This document shows positions 1 through 7,459 of a stretch of DNA of 29,287 nucleotides, piece by piece. The position numbers were made by a program, and so were the translations under genes. This DNA is from DASSTY01 sp035760645 (GTDB lineage Bacteria > Gemmatimonadota > Gemmatimonadetes > Gemmatimonadales > GWC2-71-9), in contig DASTSO010000142.1 of the NCBI GenBank assembly GCA_035760645.1, positions 1 through 29,287 of the forward strand, given 5' to 3'. How positions within the stretch are numbered: position 1 is the first letter of the stretch; every line of letters starts with the position of its first letter. The notes below the pieces were generated by a model that made no database searches, had not been told where the DNA came from, and saw nothing but the letters and a program-made list of their open reading frames with translations.

Positions 1-566
1 ACGAGCCCGTTGAGGTCCGGCGCGTCGTAGTCGATGCCGGTGTCGAGGATCGCCACCGTCACGTCGGGCGACCCGAGCTTGCCGGCGGCCCACGCCTTGT
101 CGGCGCCGATGAGGCGCATGTTCCACTGGAAGTTGTAGCGCCCTGCGGTCGCCGGATTGGCCTGGCTGGTCCCGATGTCGGTCAGGTCGGCCTCGACCGC
201 GGCCCGCGGGGTGTTGAGCTCGAGGGCCGCGTCCTGGCGCACCTCGGCGACGCTGCTCATGCCGCCGATCTTGGTCGCGGTCTCGGCGGGGAGGCCGGAC
301 ACGAACGCGAAGCCGGCGTTGCCGTTCGCGTAGATCACCTTGCCGCCGGCGCCCTTCACCTGCGCCTCGAAGTCGGCGGGGATGGCGTTGCCGCGGAAGA
401 GCACCATGTACTGCCCGGCGACGCTGGCATCGGCGGTGGTGGGGATGGCTGCCGTGGACTTCGCGGCCGCGGCCATCGACGGGGCGGTCGGCCCCTCGCT
501 CGACGAGCAGGCGGCGAGACCGAAGGCGGCCAGGGTGGCCAGGGCTGCGGTGGACAAGCGCTTCAT
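1..566 (-). CDS. Subtilisin-like (S8) serine protease lipoprotein, N-terminal part
   Basis: The 188 visible residues begin with a lipoprotein signal (basic MKR, hydrophobic stretch, LAAC lipobox with Cys20), so the product is probably exported and lipid-anchored. Residues about 51-115 look like the inhibitor I9 propeptide of subtilases. Near the truncated end is AILDTGIDYDAPDL, the S8 motif with the catalytic Asp; the His and Ser motifs lie off the window. The ATG at 566 is preceded by GGGAG at 574-578, a good ribosome site. In this family the propeptide folds the protease and is then cleaved. The gene follows moeA on the same strand but 321 bases away, so it probably has its own promoter. 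Family assignment is firm; substrate is unknown. Confidence 0.88.
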   Translation of the reverse strand, partial: MKRLSTAALATLAAFGLAACSSSEGPTAPSMAAAAKSTAAIPTTADASVAGQYMVLFRGNAIPADFEAQVKGAGGKVIYANGNAGFAFVSGLPAETATKIGGMSSVAEVRQDAALELNTPRAAVEADLTDIGTSQANPATAGRYNFQWNMRLIGADKAWAAGKLGSPDVTVAILDTGIDYDAPDLNGL

Positions 567-800
567 GGCAGGACTCCCGAGAAGGAGGTCACCGGCGGGG
601 ATGCCGGCAGCGCTCTCTTCGGCGGCTGGGCGGTCTCGTGGCGCGTCTCCCGGCGCAGGCACGACGACGCCTGTGCGGGCCAACGGACGAGATCCCTGGC
701 TTTGCGGACCGGCCTCGCGGCCGGGGTGCCGTTTCGGAGTGTGGAACGAGAGAGGAGTACGGACCTGCGGCCCGGCAACGGGAAGGAGTGCGCCGGGCGA

Positions 801-842
801 GTACGGCGTTACGACGTACGGATATGTACCGGGACGTACCGG
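801..842. repeat. GTAC-centred decamers at 10-bp phase (operator-like)
   Basis: GTAC occurs at 801, 816, 826 and 836; the last three are exactly 10 bp apart in units of the form A(C/T)GTAC(C/G)GG. They overlap the weak minus-strand promoter candidate of the protease gene. Helically phased palindromic cores suggest cooperative binding of a regulator, but this is inference. Confidence 0.4.
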
Positions 843-882
843 CCCCGGCAAGCGGGGCGATGCTGCCGCGAAACTGTCGCGG
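842..882 (-). terminator. Two hairpins directly after moeA
   Basis: CCGCGA (866-871) pairs with TCGCGG (877-882) around a 5-base loop, starting 5 bases past the moeA stop. GCCCCG (842-847) pairs with CGGGGC (853-858), also around a 5-base loop. Both stems are perfect. There is no T-run, so termination is inferred from position and stem strength. Confidence 0.5.
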
Positions 883-887
883 ACGGA

Positions 888-2174
888 CTAGTCGAACGGC
901 GGCTCCGCCTGGTGGCGCGGATCGTCGAGCACGATCGCCGGGAGCACGGCGCCGGCCGGCGTCTCGTGCTGCCCCTCGGGCACGACGAGGAGCGCGTCGG
1001 CCCGCGCCATCGAGGTGAGGATGCCCGAGCCCTGCGCGCCGGTGAGGCGCGCCGTCGGCGGCTCGCCCGGCCGGGCCGGGGCCTCGAGCGTGACGCGCAG
1101 GAAGTGCTGCAGCCGCGGCCCCAGCGTGATCGGCTCGGCGGTGCGCACCGGCACCGCGCGGCGGAAGGGGAGCGCGTGGCCCGCCATGCGCCGGATCGCC
1201 GGGCGCACGAAGAGCTCGAAGGTGACCATCGTGCTCACCGGGTTGCCCGGCAGCCCGATCCACGGCCGCCCCTCGAGGAGCCCGAACCCCACCGGCGCCC
1301 CCGGCCGCATTCGCACCCGCCAGAACCGCAGCTCGCCGCCCATCGCGGCGATCGTCGGCCGCACGTGGTCGTGCGCGCCGACGCTCAGGCCGGCGTTGAG
1401 CACCAGGAGATCGCAGTCGCGCCCGCGCTCGAGGTGCGCGCGGAGACTCGCGGGCGTGTCCCGCGCGATGCCGAGGTCCACCGGCTCGCCGCCGGCGAGC
1501 GCGACCAGGGCGCGCAGCGTGTGCGTGTTGCTGCTCGCCACGCGCCGGCCCGCGAGGATCGCGTCGGGCTGGTCGAGGTCCACCAGCTCGTCGCCGCTCG
1601 CGAGGATGCCGACGCGCGGCCGCCGGTAGACGAGCGGGTGCGCGACGGCGAGCGAGGCGAGGACGCCGAGGTGCGCGGCGCCGAGCGGCGTGCCCGCGGC
1701 GAGCACCAGGTCGCCCCGGCGCACGTCCTCGCCCGCGCGGCGCAGGTTGGCGCCGGCGTCGCGATCGTCGAGAACGAGCACGGCCTCGCCGTCCCCCGGG
1801 TCGCCCCGGCCCGGCTCGTCCGGCGCCGCCGTGTCCTCCTGCCGCACCACCGTATCGGCGCCCGCCGGCACGGGCGCGCCCGTGAAGACGCGCGCGCACT
1901 CGCCCGGGCCGATCGCGCGGGCGGGGAAGCGGCCCGCGGCGATCGTCTCGACAACCCGCAGCCGCACCGGCCGCGCGGCACTCGCGCCGCGCACGTCGGC
2001 GGCGCGCGCCGCGAAGCCGTCCATGCTGCTGTTGGTCCAGGGCGGAACGTCGAGCGGGCTGGCGACGGACTCCGCGAGCACGGAGCCCAGGGCGGCGTCG
2101 AGCGGGACGCGGAGCGCGGGCTGGCGGGCGACCTCGGCGAGGATGGCGCGGGCCGCCTCGCGCGCCGTCGTCAC
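888..2174 (-). CDS. moeA: Molybdopterin molybdenumtransferase MoeA
   Basis: MoeA inserts molybdate into adenylylated molybdopterin to form the molybdenum cofactor in the cytoplasm. The 428-residue product has the usual length and motifs in order: SSMDGFAARAADV (about 49-61), FTGAPVPAGAD (97-107), LASGDEL (191-197), LNAGLSVGAHD (259-269, usually TGGVSVG) and GLPGNPVS (307-314). I chose the GTG at 2174 because it overlaps the mobB stop in a 4-base GTGA, a coupling signature, and the family's N-terminal helix begins there. A longer frame opening at 2228 would add 18 unlike residues and intrude on mobB. Last gene of a tight minus-strand operon. No other cofactor gene (moaA, moaC, moeB) is in the window. 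Confidence 0.95.
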   Translation of the reverse strand: MTTAREAARAILAEVARQPALRVPLDAALGSVLAESVASPLDVPPWTNSSMDGFAARAADVRGASAARPVRLRVVETIAAGRFPARAIGPGECARVFTGAPVPAGADTVVRQEDTAAPDEPGRGDPGDGEAVLVLDDRDAGANLRRAGEDVRRGDLVLAAGTPLGAAHLGVLASLAVAHPLVYRRPRVGILASGDELVDLDQPDAILAGRRVASSNTHTLRALVALAGGEPVDLGIARDTPASLRAHLERGRDCDLLVLNAGLSVGAHDHVRPTIAAMGGELRFWRVRMRPGAPVGFGLLEGRPWIGLPGNPVSTMVTFELFVRPAIRRMAGHALPFRRAVPVRTAEPITLGPRLQHFLRVTLEAPARPGEPPTARLTGAQGSGILTSMARADALLVVPEGQHETPAGAVLPAIVLDDPRHQAEPPFD

Positions 2175-2590
2175 CCCACCACCATCTTGGCGCGGTCCCA
2201 GACGAGGTTGGCGAGGAGCTGCAGCCACATCGTGTCGTGGATGCGGAAGACGCGGCAGCGCGCCTCGAGCGCGCGGTCGTCGGTGACGAGCGCGACCCAG
2301 TCGTCCGCGTCGGCCGCCGCCGCGTCGTACAGCGGGGTGCCGGTCGCGCGCCGGTGCACCTCGATGCGCGGCACGCCCGGGTCCGCCGGCCCTTCGGCGA
2401 GCACGAGATCGCTGTCGGAGGCGAGCCGCCGCGTGCGGGCGAGGACGGCCGGCCCGCCGGCGGCGTCCGGCGGCGGATCGAGCAGCGCGACGCGCAGCCC
2501 GCGCCGCCGGAACTCGCTCGCCAGCGCCTCGCGCAGCGTGGTCTTGCCGGCGCCGGGCGAGCCGACGATCGCCATGAGACGGGTGGCCAT
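2171..2590 (-). CDS. mobB: Molybdopterin-guanine dinucleotide biosynthesis adaptor MobB
   Basis: MobB is a small P-loop GTPase that assists formation of the guanine dinucleotide form of the molybdenum cofactor. The 139-residue product starts MATRLMAIVG and has the Walker A GSPGAGKTTL at about residues 10-19, a DSDLVLAEG segment equivalent to the family's LVEG motif, and an Arg-rich end. The ATG at 2590 lies 8 bases after the stop of the barrel gene upstream, and its TGA overlaps the moeA GTG. A second ATG at 2575 is possible but too close to the P-loop. Linkage to moeA supports the call over a generic nucleotide kinase. Its length is short but normal for stand-alone MobB. Confidence 0.85.
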   Translation of the reverse strand: MATRLMAIVGSPGAGKTTLREALASEFRRRGLRVALLDPPPDAAGGPAVLARTRRLASDSDLVLAEGPADPGVPRIEVHRRATGTPLYDAAAADADDWVALVTDDRALEARCRVFRIHDTMWLQLLANLVWDRAKMVVG

Positions 2591-2598
2591 CGGGCGCG

Positions 2599-3420
2599 CT
2601 AGTAGCGTCGCCCGCGCCGGCGCTCGAGCACCACGTCGAGCCCGATGAAGATCGCGGGCAGGTGCTTCACCGTCATCTTCGTCGGCGGCGACTGGCCGTC
2701 CCGTGCGGTGGGGCCGGTGATGGTGTTCATTGCGATCATGTTGTCGCGCGCCTCCCAGCGCAGCTGGTAGCCCGGGCCCAGCGCGGCGGTGAAGCCGAGG
2801 CCGATGGCGGCGGAGGGGAGGAGCCGCGTGTTGTGCTCGTCGGGATAGATCGTGACCAGGACCGGCTCGGCCCCGCTGTTGTCGCTGCTGATGACGCGCT
2901 TCGAGCTCTGGTTGCTGAGCGTGAGCCCGAGCTGGAGCCGGCCGTAGGGCGAGACGACGCGCCGGCTCGCCGTCCGCAGGATCACGCCGCCGCTCAGGGC
3001 GACCGCGGTCGCCGCCTCGGACTGCGTGTCGAGGGTGTTGCAGAGCGAGATGTTCTTCGGATCGCCGGTCGAGTGCACGAGGCGGCAGCCGTCGTCGAAG
3101 CCCACCCCCACGAGCTGCGCCTCGCCCACGAAGCCGACGTGGTCGCCCGGGTAGTACGCGCCCGAGAAGACGACGCCCAGGGTGGAGCCGATGTCGCGCC
3201 GGATGGCGAAGGTGTCGAGCTCGTTGAAGCGGTTGAGGACCGGCTGGTTCGGGACCTGCCAGAGGTCGTTCCCGAAGACGAAGCCCGGCATGACCGTGAA
3301 GACGAGCCGCGGCTGGTCGCCGCGGCGCTGGGCGGCGGCGGGCGACGGCTGGAGGGCGGTGGCCGCGAGCGCGGCCAGCGTCAGTCCGAGGACGCTCGTC
3401 CGAAGGCGCATCCGGTTCAT
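2599..3420 (-). CDS. Outer-membrane beta-barrel protein, function unknown
   Basis: The 273-residue product has an N-terminal Sec signal (MNRMRLR, then a hydrophobic core, cleavage near AAAQ|RR at about residue 31). The rest alternates polar and hydrophobic residues with many Gly and aromatic residues, as in small barrels, and ends in an Arg-rich stretch closing with Tyr. Two Cys (in DDGCRLV and SLCNTL) could form a disulfide in a loop. I do not recognise a named family. The ATG at 3420 overlaps the stop of the CoA-binding gene in a 4-base ATGA, which fixes the start. It is followed 8 bases later by mobB. Confidence 0.75.
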   Translation of the reverse strand: MNRMRLRTSVLGLTLAALAATALQPSPAAAQRRGDQPRLVFTVMPGFVFGNDLWQVPNQPVLNRFNELDTFAIRRDIGSTLGVVFSGAYYPGDHVGFVGEAQLVGVGFDDGCRLVHSTGDPKNISLCNTLDTQSEAATAVALSGGVILRTASRRVVSPYGRLQLGLTLSNQSSKRVISSDNSGAEPVLVTIYPDEHNTRLLPSAAIGLGFTAALGPGYQLRWEARDNMIAMNTITGPTARDGQSPPTKMTVKHLPAIFIGLDVVLERRRGRRY

Positions 3421-3863
3421 CTCCCGAGGAGGAGGCGGTGATCGACCATGAGGCAGCGGTCCATGACGACGGCGATGCCGGCCTCGGCGAGCCGCCGCGC
3501 GGCGCCCTCGTGCCGGATGCCCTGCTGCATCCAGACGAGTCTGGGCGCGACGCGCACACAGTCGTCGACCAGCGCGGGGACCGCCTCGGAGCGGCGAAAG
3601 ACGTTCACGATGTCGATCGGCCCCGCCGCGGCGGCGGCCGCCGGCAGGTCGGGCCACACCCGCTCGCCCAGCACCTCGCGCCCGGCGAGGGTGGGATTGA
3701 CGGGGAGGATCGTGTAGCCCGCCCGCTGCATGTAGGCGCTGACGTAGTGGCTCGGCTTGGCCGGGTCGTCGCTCAGCCCGACGACCGCGATGCGCCGCGC
3801 GTCGCGCAGGAGCGCGGTGAGCGCGGCGGCGTCGGGGGCGGGGACCGGGGACGGGGCCGTCAT
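3417..3863 (-). CDS. CoA-binding (YccU-type) Rossmann protein
   Basis: The 148-residue product matches the single-domain CoA-binding proteins of the YccU type: IAVVGLSDDPAKPSHYV at 25-41 forms the nucleotide-binding loop, then PVNP (54-57), IVNVFR (85-90), WMQQGI (111-116) and a C-terminal VMDRCLMVDH (133-142). Family members bind CoA; the cellular role is not established. The start at 3863 lies 13 bases after the stop of the barrel gene upstream in the operon, and its TGA overlaps the next ATG. It sits between two outer-membrane protein genes, which gives no obvious clue to its job. Confidence 0.88.
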   Translation of the reverse strand: MTAPSPVPAPDAAALTALLRDARRIAVVGLSDDPAKPSHYVSAYMQRAGYTILPVNPTLAGREVLGERVWPDLPAAAAAAGPIDIVNVFRRSEAVPALVDDCVRVAPRLVWMQQGIRHEGAARRLAEAGIAVVMDRCLMVDHRLLLGR

Positions 3864-3876
3864 CGCCGTGGCCCCC

Positions 3877-4602
3877 TCAGAAGCGGAAGGTGTAGCCGAG
3901 TCCCACCTGGAGCCAGGGGCTCGCGGTCCACTGCGACGTCTTTTCGCCCAGTGGCAGGAGCGCGTTCGGCTGGTCGGGCGTGCCCGGCTCCTCGACCGGC
4001 TCCTGCTGGAACGTCGTCGGATAGCTCAGCTTCCAGAGCGGCAGCCCCGCCTCGGCGCGCAGGTGGACCGCCGGCGTCAGGAAGAACCGCAGGCCGGTGC
4101 GCGGGTGGAGATAGATCTTGTTGCCGAACGCGTAGCGGCTCGTGTCCGCCGGCACGCTCTTGCTGAACGCGCCGCCGGCGCCGAGGCCGACGTAGGGTGC
4201 CAGGCGGTTCCAGCTCTTCTGCCCCGTGAGCGAGAACTGCAGCCCCGCCTCGAGGAGCGTGAGCGGCTGGTCCACCGGGCCGCTGGTGCGGTTCGCCAGC
4301 TTCACGAACGGGTTCTGGATGAAGCGCTCCGTCTGCGCCCGCGCCGCCATGAAGCTGAAGCTCAGCGGGTTGCTGACGCGCACGTCGTAGCGCAGCCCGT
4401 AGGTCAGGCCGTCGTGCGGCCCGATCTTGAACCGGCCGCCGCCGCCGAAGAGCTGCCCCACGAGCGGCGTCACCGTGTGGCCCTTGGCGAGGTCGCGGAA
4501 CGGCGAGTGGGCGGGCGGGTAGCCGACCTGGGCCCGGCCCGGGCGCGGCAGGGCGAGGAGCGCGGCCGCGGCGAGGACGGCGAGGGAGAGAGAGCGTCGC
4601 AT
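3877..4602 (-). CDS. Outer-membrane beta-barrel protein, function unknown
   Basis: The 241-residue product has a clear Sec signal peptide (MRRSLSLAVLAAAALLALPRP, cleavage near GRAQ|VG at about 25). It is Gly- and aromatic-rich and ends GLGYTFRF, an aromatic strand with terminal Phe typical of substrates of the BAM barrel-assembly machine. Segments such as VGLGAGGAF and LHPRTGLRFFLTP look like barrel strands. There is no named family I can defend, and it does not obviously resemble the other barrel gene at 2599-3420. It starts 43 bases after gpmI; the spacer carries two copies of an 11-base GAGTGGGGAAC-like unit (4606-4627). Confidence 0.75.
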   Translation of the reverse strand: MRRSLSLAVLAAAALLALPRPGRAQVGYPPAHSPFRDLAKGHTVTPLVGQLFGGGGRFKIGPHDGLTYGLRYDVRVSNPLSFSFMAARAQTERFIQNPFVKLANRTSGPVDQPLTLLEAGLQFSLTGQKSWNRLAPYVGLGAGGAFSKSVPADTSRYAFGNKIYLHPRTGLRFFLTPAVHLRAEAGLPLWKLSYPTTFQQEPVEEPGTPDQPNALLPLGEKTSQWTASPWLQVGLGYTFRF

Positions 4603-4645
4603 CGAGTGGGGAACGAGTGGGGGACGAAAGGCTCGGGAACGGCCC

Positions 4646-6247
4646 TCAGCGGGCCGTGAGCGGGTGCAGGTCGCGCAGGTCGCGCCCGGTCATCTCGGGC
4701 GGCGGCTCGATGCCGAGGAGCCGCAGCACGGTCGGGCCGACGTCGCAGAGTGCGCCGCCCGCGCGCAGCCGCTCGGCCTCGGCGCGCACGGCGACGAACG
4801 GCACGGGGTTCGTCGTGTGCGCCGTGTGCGGGCCGCCGGTGACGGGGTCGATCATCTGCTCGCAGTTGCCGTGGTCGGCGGTGATGAGCACGGCGGCCCC
4901 CGCCTGCTCGGCGCTCGTCAGGATGCGCGCGAGGCAGCGGTCCACCGTCTCGACCGCGGTGATGATCGAGGGCACCACGCCGGTGTGCCCCACCATGTCG
5001 GCATTCGCGAAGTTGCAGAGCATGAAGTCGTGGCTCCGCTGCTCGATCGCGCGGCAGAGCACGTCGGTGATCCCCGCGGCGCTCATCTCGGGCGCCAGGT
5101 CGTAGGTCGGCACCGCCTTGTTCGACGGCACGAGGCAACGCTCCTCGCCGGCGTACGGCGTCTCGTAGCCGCCGTTGAAGAAGTAGGTCACGTGCGGGTA
5201 CTTCTCCGTCTCCGCCGTCCGGAGCTGGGTCCGCCCCTCCGCCGCCAGCACCTCGGCCACGATCCGCGCCATGCTGAACGGCGGGAACGCCTGCGGGATC
5301 GGGAAGGTCTGGTCGTACTGCGTCATCGTGACCATCGCGAGCCGCGGCCGGTCCGCGACGTCGAACCCCTGGAAGTCGGGGAGCATGAGCGCGGCGACGA
5401 TCTGCCGCATCCGGTCGCTGCGATAGTTGAAGCAGAAGACCCCGTCGCCGTCGCGCATCGTGGCGACCGGCCGGCCGTCGGCGCCGACGACGACCATCGG
5501 CGGCATGAACTCGTCGGTCTCGTTGCGCTCGTAGTGCTGCTGGATCGCGCGCACCGGGTCGGTGATCGGCTCGCCCGCCCCGTAGACCATCGCGTCGTAC
5601 GCCTTCCGCGTCCGGTCCCAGCGTTTGTCGCGGTCCATCGCGAAGTAGCGGCCGGTGAGCGTGGCGAGCACCGCGCGCTCGCCGGCGATGGCGTGCATGT
5701 CCTGCAGGAGCGTCTGCACCACCCCCGCGCCCAGGGTGGGCGAGGCGTCGCGGCCGTCGAGGAAGCCGTGCACGGCGATGCGCGGCACGTCGTGCCGCAC
5801 GCCGAGCTCGATGGCGGCGAGGAGGTGCTGGTCGATCGCGTGGACGCCGCCGGGGCCGAGGAGGCCGATCAGGTGCAGCGTGCCGCCGGTCGCCTTCACG
5901 CGGCGGCAGAGCTCCACGAGCGGCTCGAGCTGGAAGAAGCCGCCGTCGCGGATCGCCGTCGAGATGCGCACCAGGTCCTGCGGCACCACCCGGCCCGCGC
6001 CGAGGTTGAGGTGGCCGACCTCGCTGTTGCCCATCTGCCCCTCGGGCAGGCCGACGGCGAGCCCGCTCGCCTCGAGCAGGGTGCGGGGCGAGCTCTCCCA
6101 CAGCTTGTGCCAGACGGGCGTGCGCCCGAGCTCGATGGCGTTCCCCTCGCGCGCCTCGCGGTATCCCCACCCGTCGAGCACGACGAGCACGACCGGCCGG
6201 CGCGACTTCGCGGCGGCTGCCGCGGCGTGTGACGCTGCGTTTGACAT
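4646..6247 (-). CDS. gpmI: 2,3-bisphosphoglycerate-independent phosphoglycerate mutase
   Basis: This cytoplasmic dimanganese enzyme interconverts 3- and 2-phosphoglycerate in glycolysis and gluconeogenesis. The 533-residue length is near the usual 510-515 plus an Ala-rich N-terminal tail. Motifs: LDGWG (24-28, metal Asp25), GQMGNSEVGHLNLGAGR (70-86, nucleophile Ser75), DGRDASP, GRYFAMDRD, ADHGN and HTAHTTNPVPF near the C terminus. The ATG at 6247 has GGAG about 5 bases upstream (complement of 6252-6255). Oddly, the start codon lies within the -35 region of the divergent promoter at 6241-6276, so the two genes share a 30-base divergent region. It heads the minus-strand cluster running down to moeA. 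Confidence 0.96.
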   Translation of the reverse strand: MSNAASHAAAAAAKSRRPVVLVVLDGWGYREAREGNAIELGRTPVWHKLWESSPRTLLEASGLAVGLPEGQMGNSEVGHLNLGAGRVVPQDLVRISTAIRDGGFFQLEPLVELCRRVKATGGTLHLIGLLGPGGVHAIDQHLLAAIELGVRHDVPRIAVHGFLDGRDASPTLGAGVVQTLLQDMHAIAGERAVLATLTGRYFAMDRDKRWDRTRKAYDAMVYGAGEPITDPVRAIQQHYERNETDEFMPPMVVVGADGRPVATMRDGDGVFCFNYRSDRMRQIVAALMLPDFQGFDVADRPRLAMVTMTQYDQTFPIPQAFPPFSMARIVAEVLAAEGRTQLRTAETEKYPHVTYFFNGGYETPYAGEERCLVPSNKAVPTYDLAPEMSAAGITDVLCRAIEQRSHDFMLCNFANADMVGHTGVVPSIITAVETVDRCLARILTSAEQAGAAVLITADHGNCEQMIDPVTGGPHTAHTTNPVPFVAVRAEAERLRAGGALCDVGPTVLRLLGIEPPPEMTGRDLRDLHPLTAR

Positions 6248-6276
6248 GGCTCTCCGCGCGGTCTACAATGCCCCAC
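6241..6276 (+). promoter_or_regulatory. Near-consensus sigma-70 promoter giving a leaderless transcript
   Basis: TTGACA at 6241-6246, a 17-base spacer, and TACAAT at 6264-6269. The predicted +1 is about 6276, two bases before the GTG at 6278, so the mRNA would lack a leader. The -35 box overlaps the gpmI start codon on the other strand. Confidence 0.75.
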
Positions 6277-6277
6277 T

Positions 6278-7459
6278 GTGACTTCCGCGCCGCAATCTAG
6301 TCCCGCCTCCCGCCGGCTACCAGCCGGACCGCTCGCCACACGCACCGCACGCTGCGGGCCCGTCGGACGGCTCGCGCGCGGCGGGCTCGCGCTCGTGGCG
6401 GCGCTCGTCGTGCCGGCGCTGATGCCCGCCGCGCTCCGCGCGCAGGCGGTGGTCTTTCGCGACCCCGGCAGCACGGGCGGCGTGCAGCTCGCCGACCTGC
6501 CCGCCGGCGCTGCGCCCACGCTGGGACAGACCCGCGGCGACTGGACCGAGGTGACGCTCCAGGGCTGGGTGCGCAGCGCGGCGGTGTCGCCCAGCACGCG
6601 CGACGGATACGACCTGGTCGTCAACGTGCGCGCGGGCGAGACCCTGCGCGCCGCGCCCAACGCCGGCGGTGCCGGCGTGGGCCGCCTGCGCTACGGCGTG
6701 CTCCTGCGGCGCGTCGCCGAGCAGAACGGGTGGATCCAGGTGCGCCGCACCGGCTGGATCCAGCGGAGCGCCGCCCCCGCCAAGCCGGCGCCGACCAAGC
6801 CGGCGCCGACACCGGCAGCCGCGAGCGGCAAGCCGGCCCAGACCGCGAAGCCCGCGGGGGTGCCGGCCGAGAGCACCGCGTCCGCCGCCCCGGCGGCGAG
6901 TCCGCCGGCCCCCGCCGCGGCGTCCGCGGCGTCCGCGTCGGGCGACCGCGTCGAGCTCGCCGCGAACGCCCCGATCTATGCCGCGCCGGGCGCCGGCACG
7001 CTCGGCACGCTCCAGCGCGGCGCTTCGGGCCGCACGGTCGGGCAGACGGGCGAGTGGGTCAAGGTGCAGCTCGAGGGGTGGGTGCGCGAGAGCGATCTCA
7101 AGGCCGCCGCGGGCGGGGCGCTCGTCGGTGTCACCGCGGCCGAGGTGCGCGCCAACCCCGACCGCTTCGTCGGCCAGACCGTGGAGTGGCGGGTGCAGTA
7201 CATCTCGCTCCAGACCGCGGACCAGCTGCGGCCCGAGCTGCCGCAGGGCCAGCCGTACCTCCTGGTGCGCGGGCCGTTGCCCGAGGCGGGCTTCGTCTAC
7301 GTCTCGGTGCGCCGCGACCAGCTCCCGCAGGTGCGCACGCTGCAGCCGCTGCAGGAGCTGGTCGTGCGCGGCGTCCTGCGCGCCGCGCAGACGCGCTACC
7401 TCCCGACGCCGGTGCTCGAGCTCGTCTCGCTGCGGACGGCCGAGGCGGCGGCCCAGTGA
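6278..7459 (+). CDS. Secreted SH3-repeat protein
   Basis: The 393-residue product has a long basic N-region, a hydrophobic core (about 34-53) and a likely cleavage after AQA at 57, so it is exported. Three SH3-like units follow: about 58-103 (ending LQGWVRSAAV), 112-165 (NGWIQVRRTGWIQRS) and, after a Pro/Ala linker (166-222), 223-276 (GEWVKVQLEGWVRESDL). The C-terminal 110 residues begin VTAAEVRANPDRFVGQTVEW and look OB-fold-like. Bacterial SH3 domains often bind cell wall or protein partners. The GTG start has no Shine-Dalgarno site but a strong promoter right before it. Its TGA overlaps the ATG of the antiporter gene (TGATG), so the two are translationally coupled. Confidence 0.8.
   Translation: MTSAPQSSPASRRLPAGPLATRTARCGPVGRLARGGLALVAALVVPALMPAALRAQAVVFRDPGSTGGVQLADLPAGAAPTLGQTRGDWTEVTLQGWVRSAAVSPSTRDGYDLVVNVRAGETLRAAPNAGGAGVGRLRYGVLLRRVAEQNGWIQVRRTGWIQRSAAPAKPAPTKPAPTPAAASGKPAQTAKPAGVPAESTASAAPAASPPAPAAASAASASGDRVELAANAPIYAAPGAGTLGTLQRGASGRTVGQTGEWVKVQLEGWVRESDLKAAAGGALVGVTAAEVRANPDRFVGQTVEWRVQYISLQTADQLRPELPQGQPYLLVRGPLPEAGFVYVSVRRDQLPQVRTLQPLQELVVRGVLRAAQTRYLPTPVLELVSLRTAEAAAQ

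Larger units (their letters stand above)
567..887. other. 321-base spacer upstream of the S8 protease, no gene
   Basis: No convincing coding potential. It holds two hairpins just after the moeA stop, a run of phased GTAC-centred decamers (801-842) and a weak minus-strand promoter candidate: TTGCCG (846-851), 17-base spacer, TACATA (823-828). It also has a perfect 6-bp hairpin with a TCGC loop at 709-724. If that promoter is used, the protease mRNA would carry a leader of about 250 nt. Confidence 0.45.

Noticed and set aside
2175..2228. N-terminal extension of moeA to 2228
   Set aside because: It would overlap mobB by 58 bases and add residues unlike MoeA; the GTG overlapping the mobB stop explains the start better.
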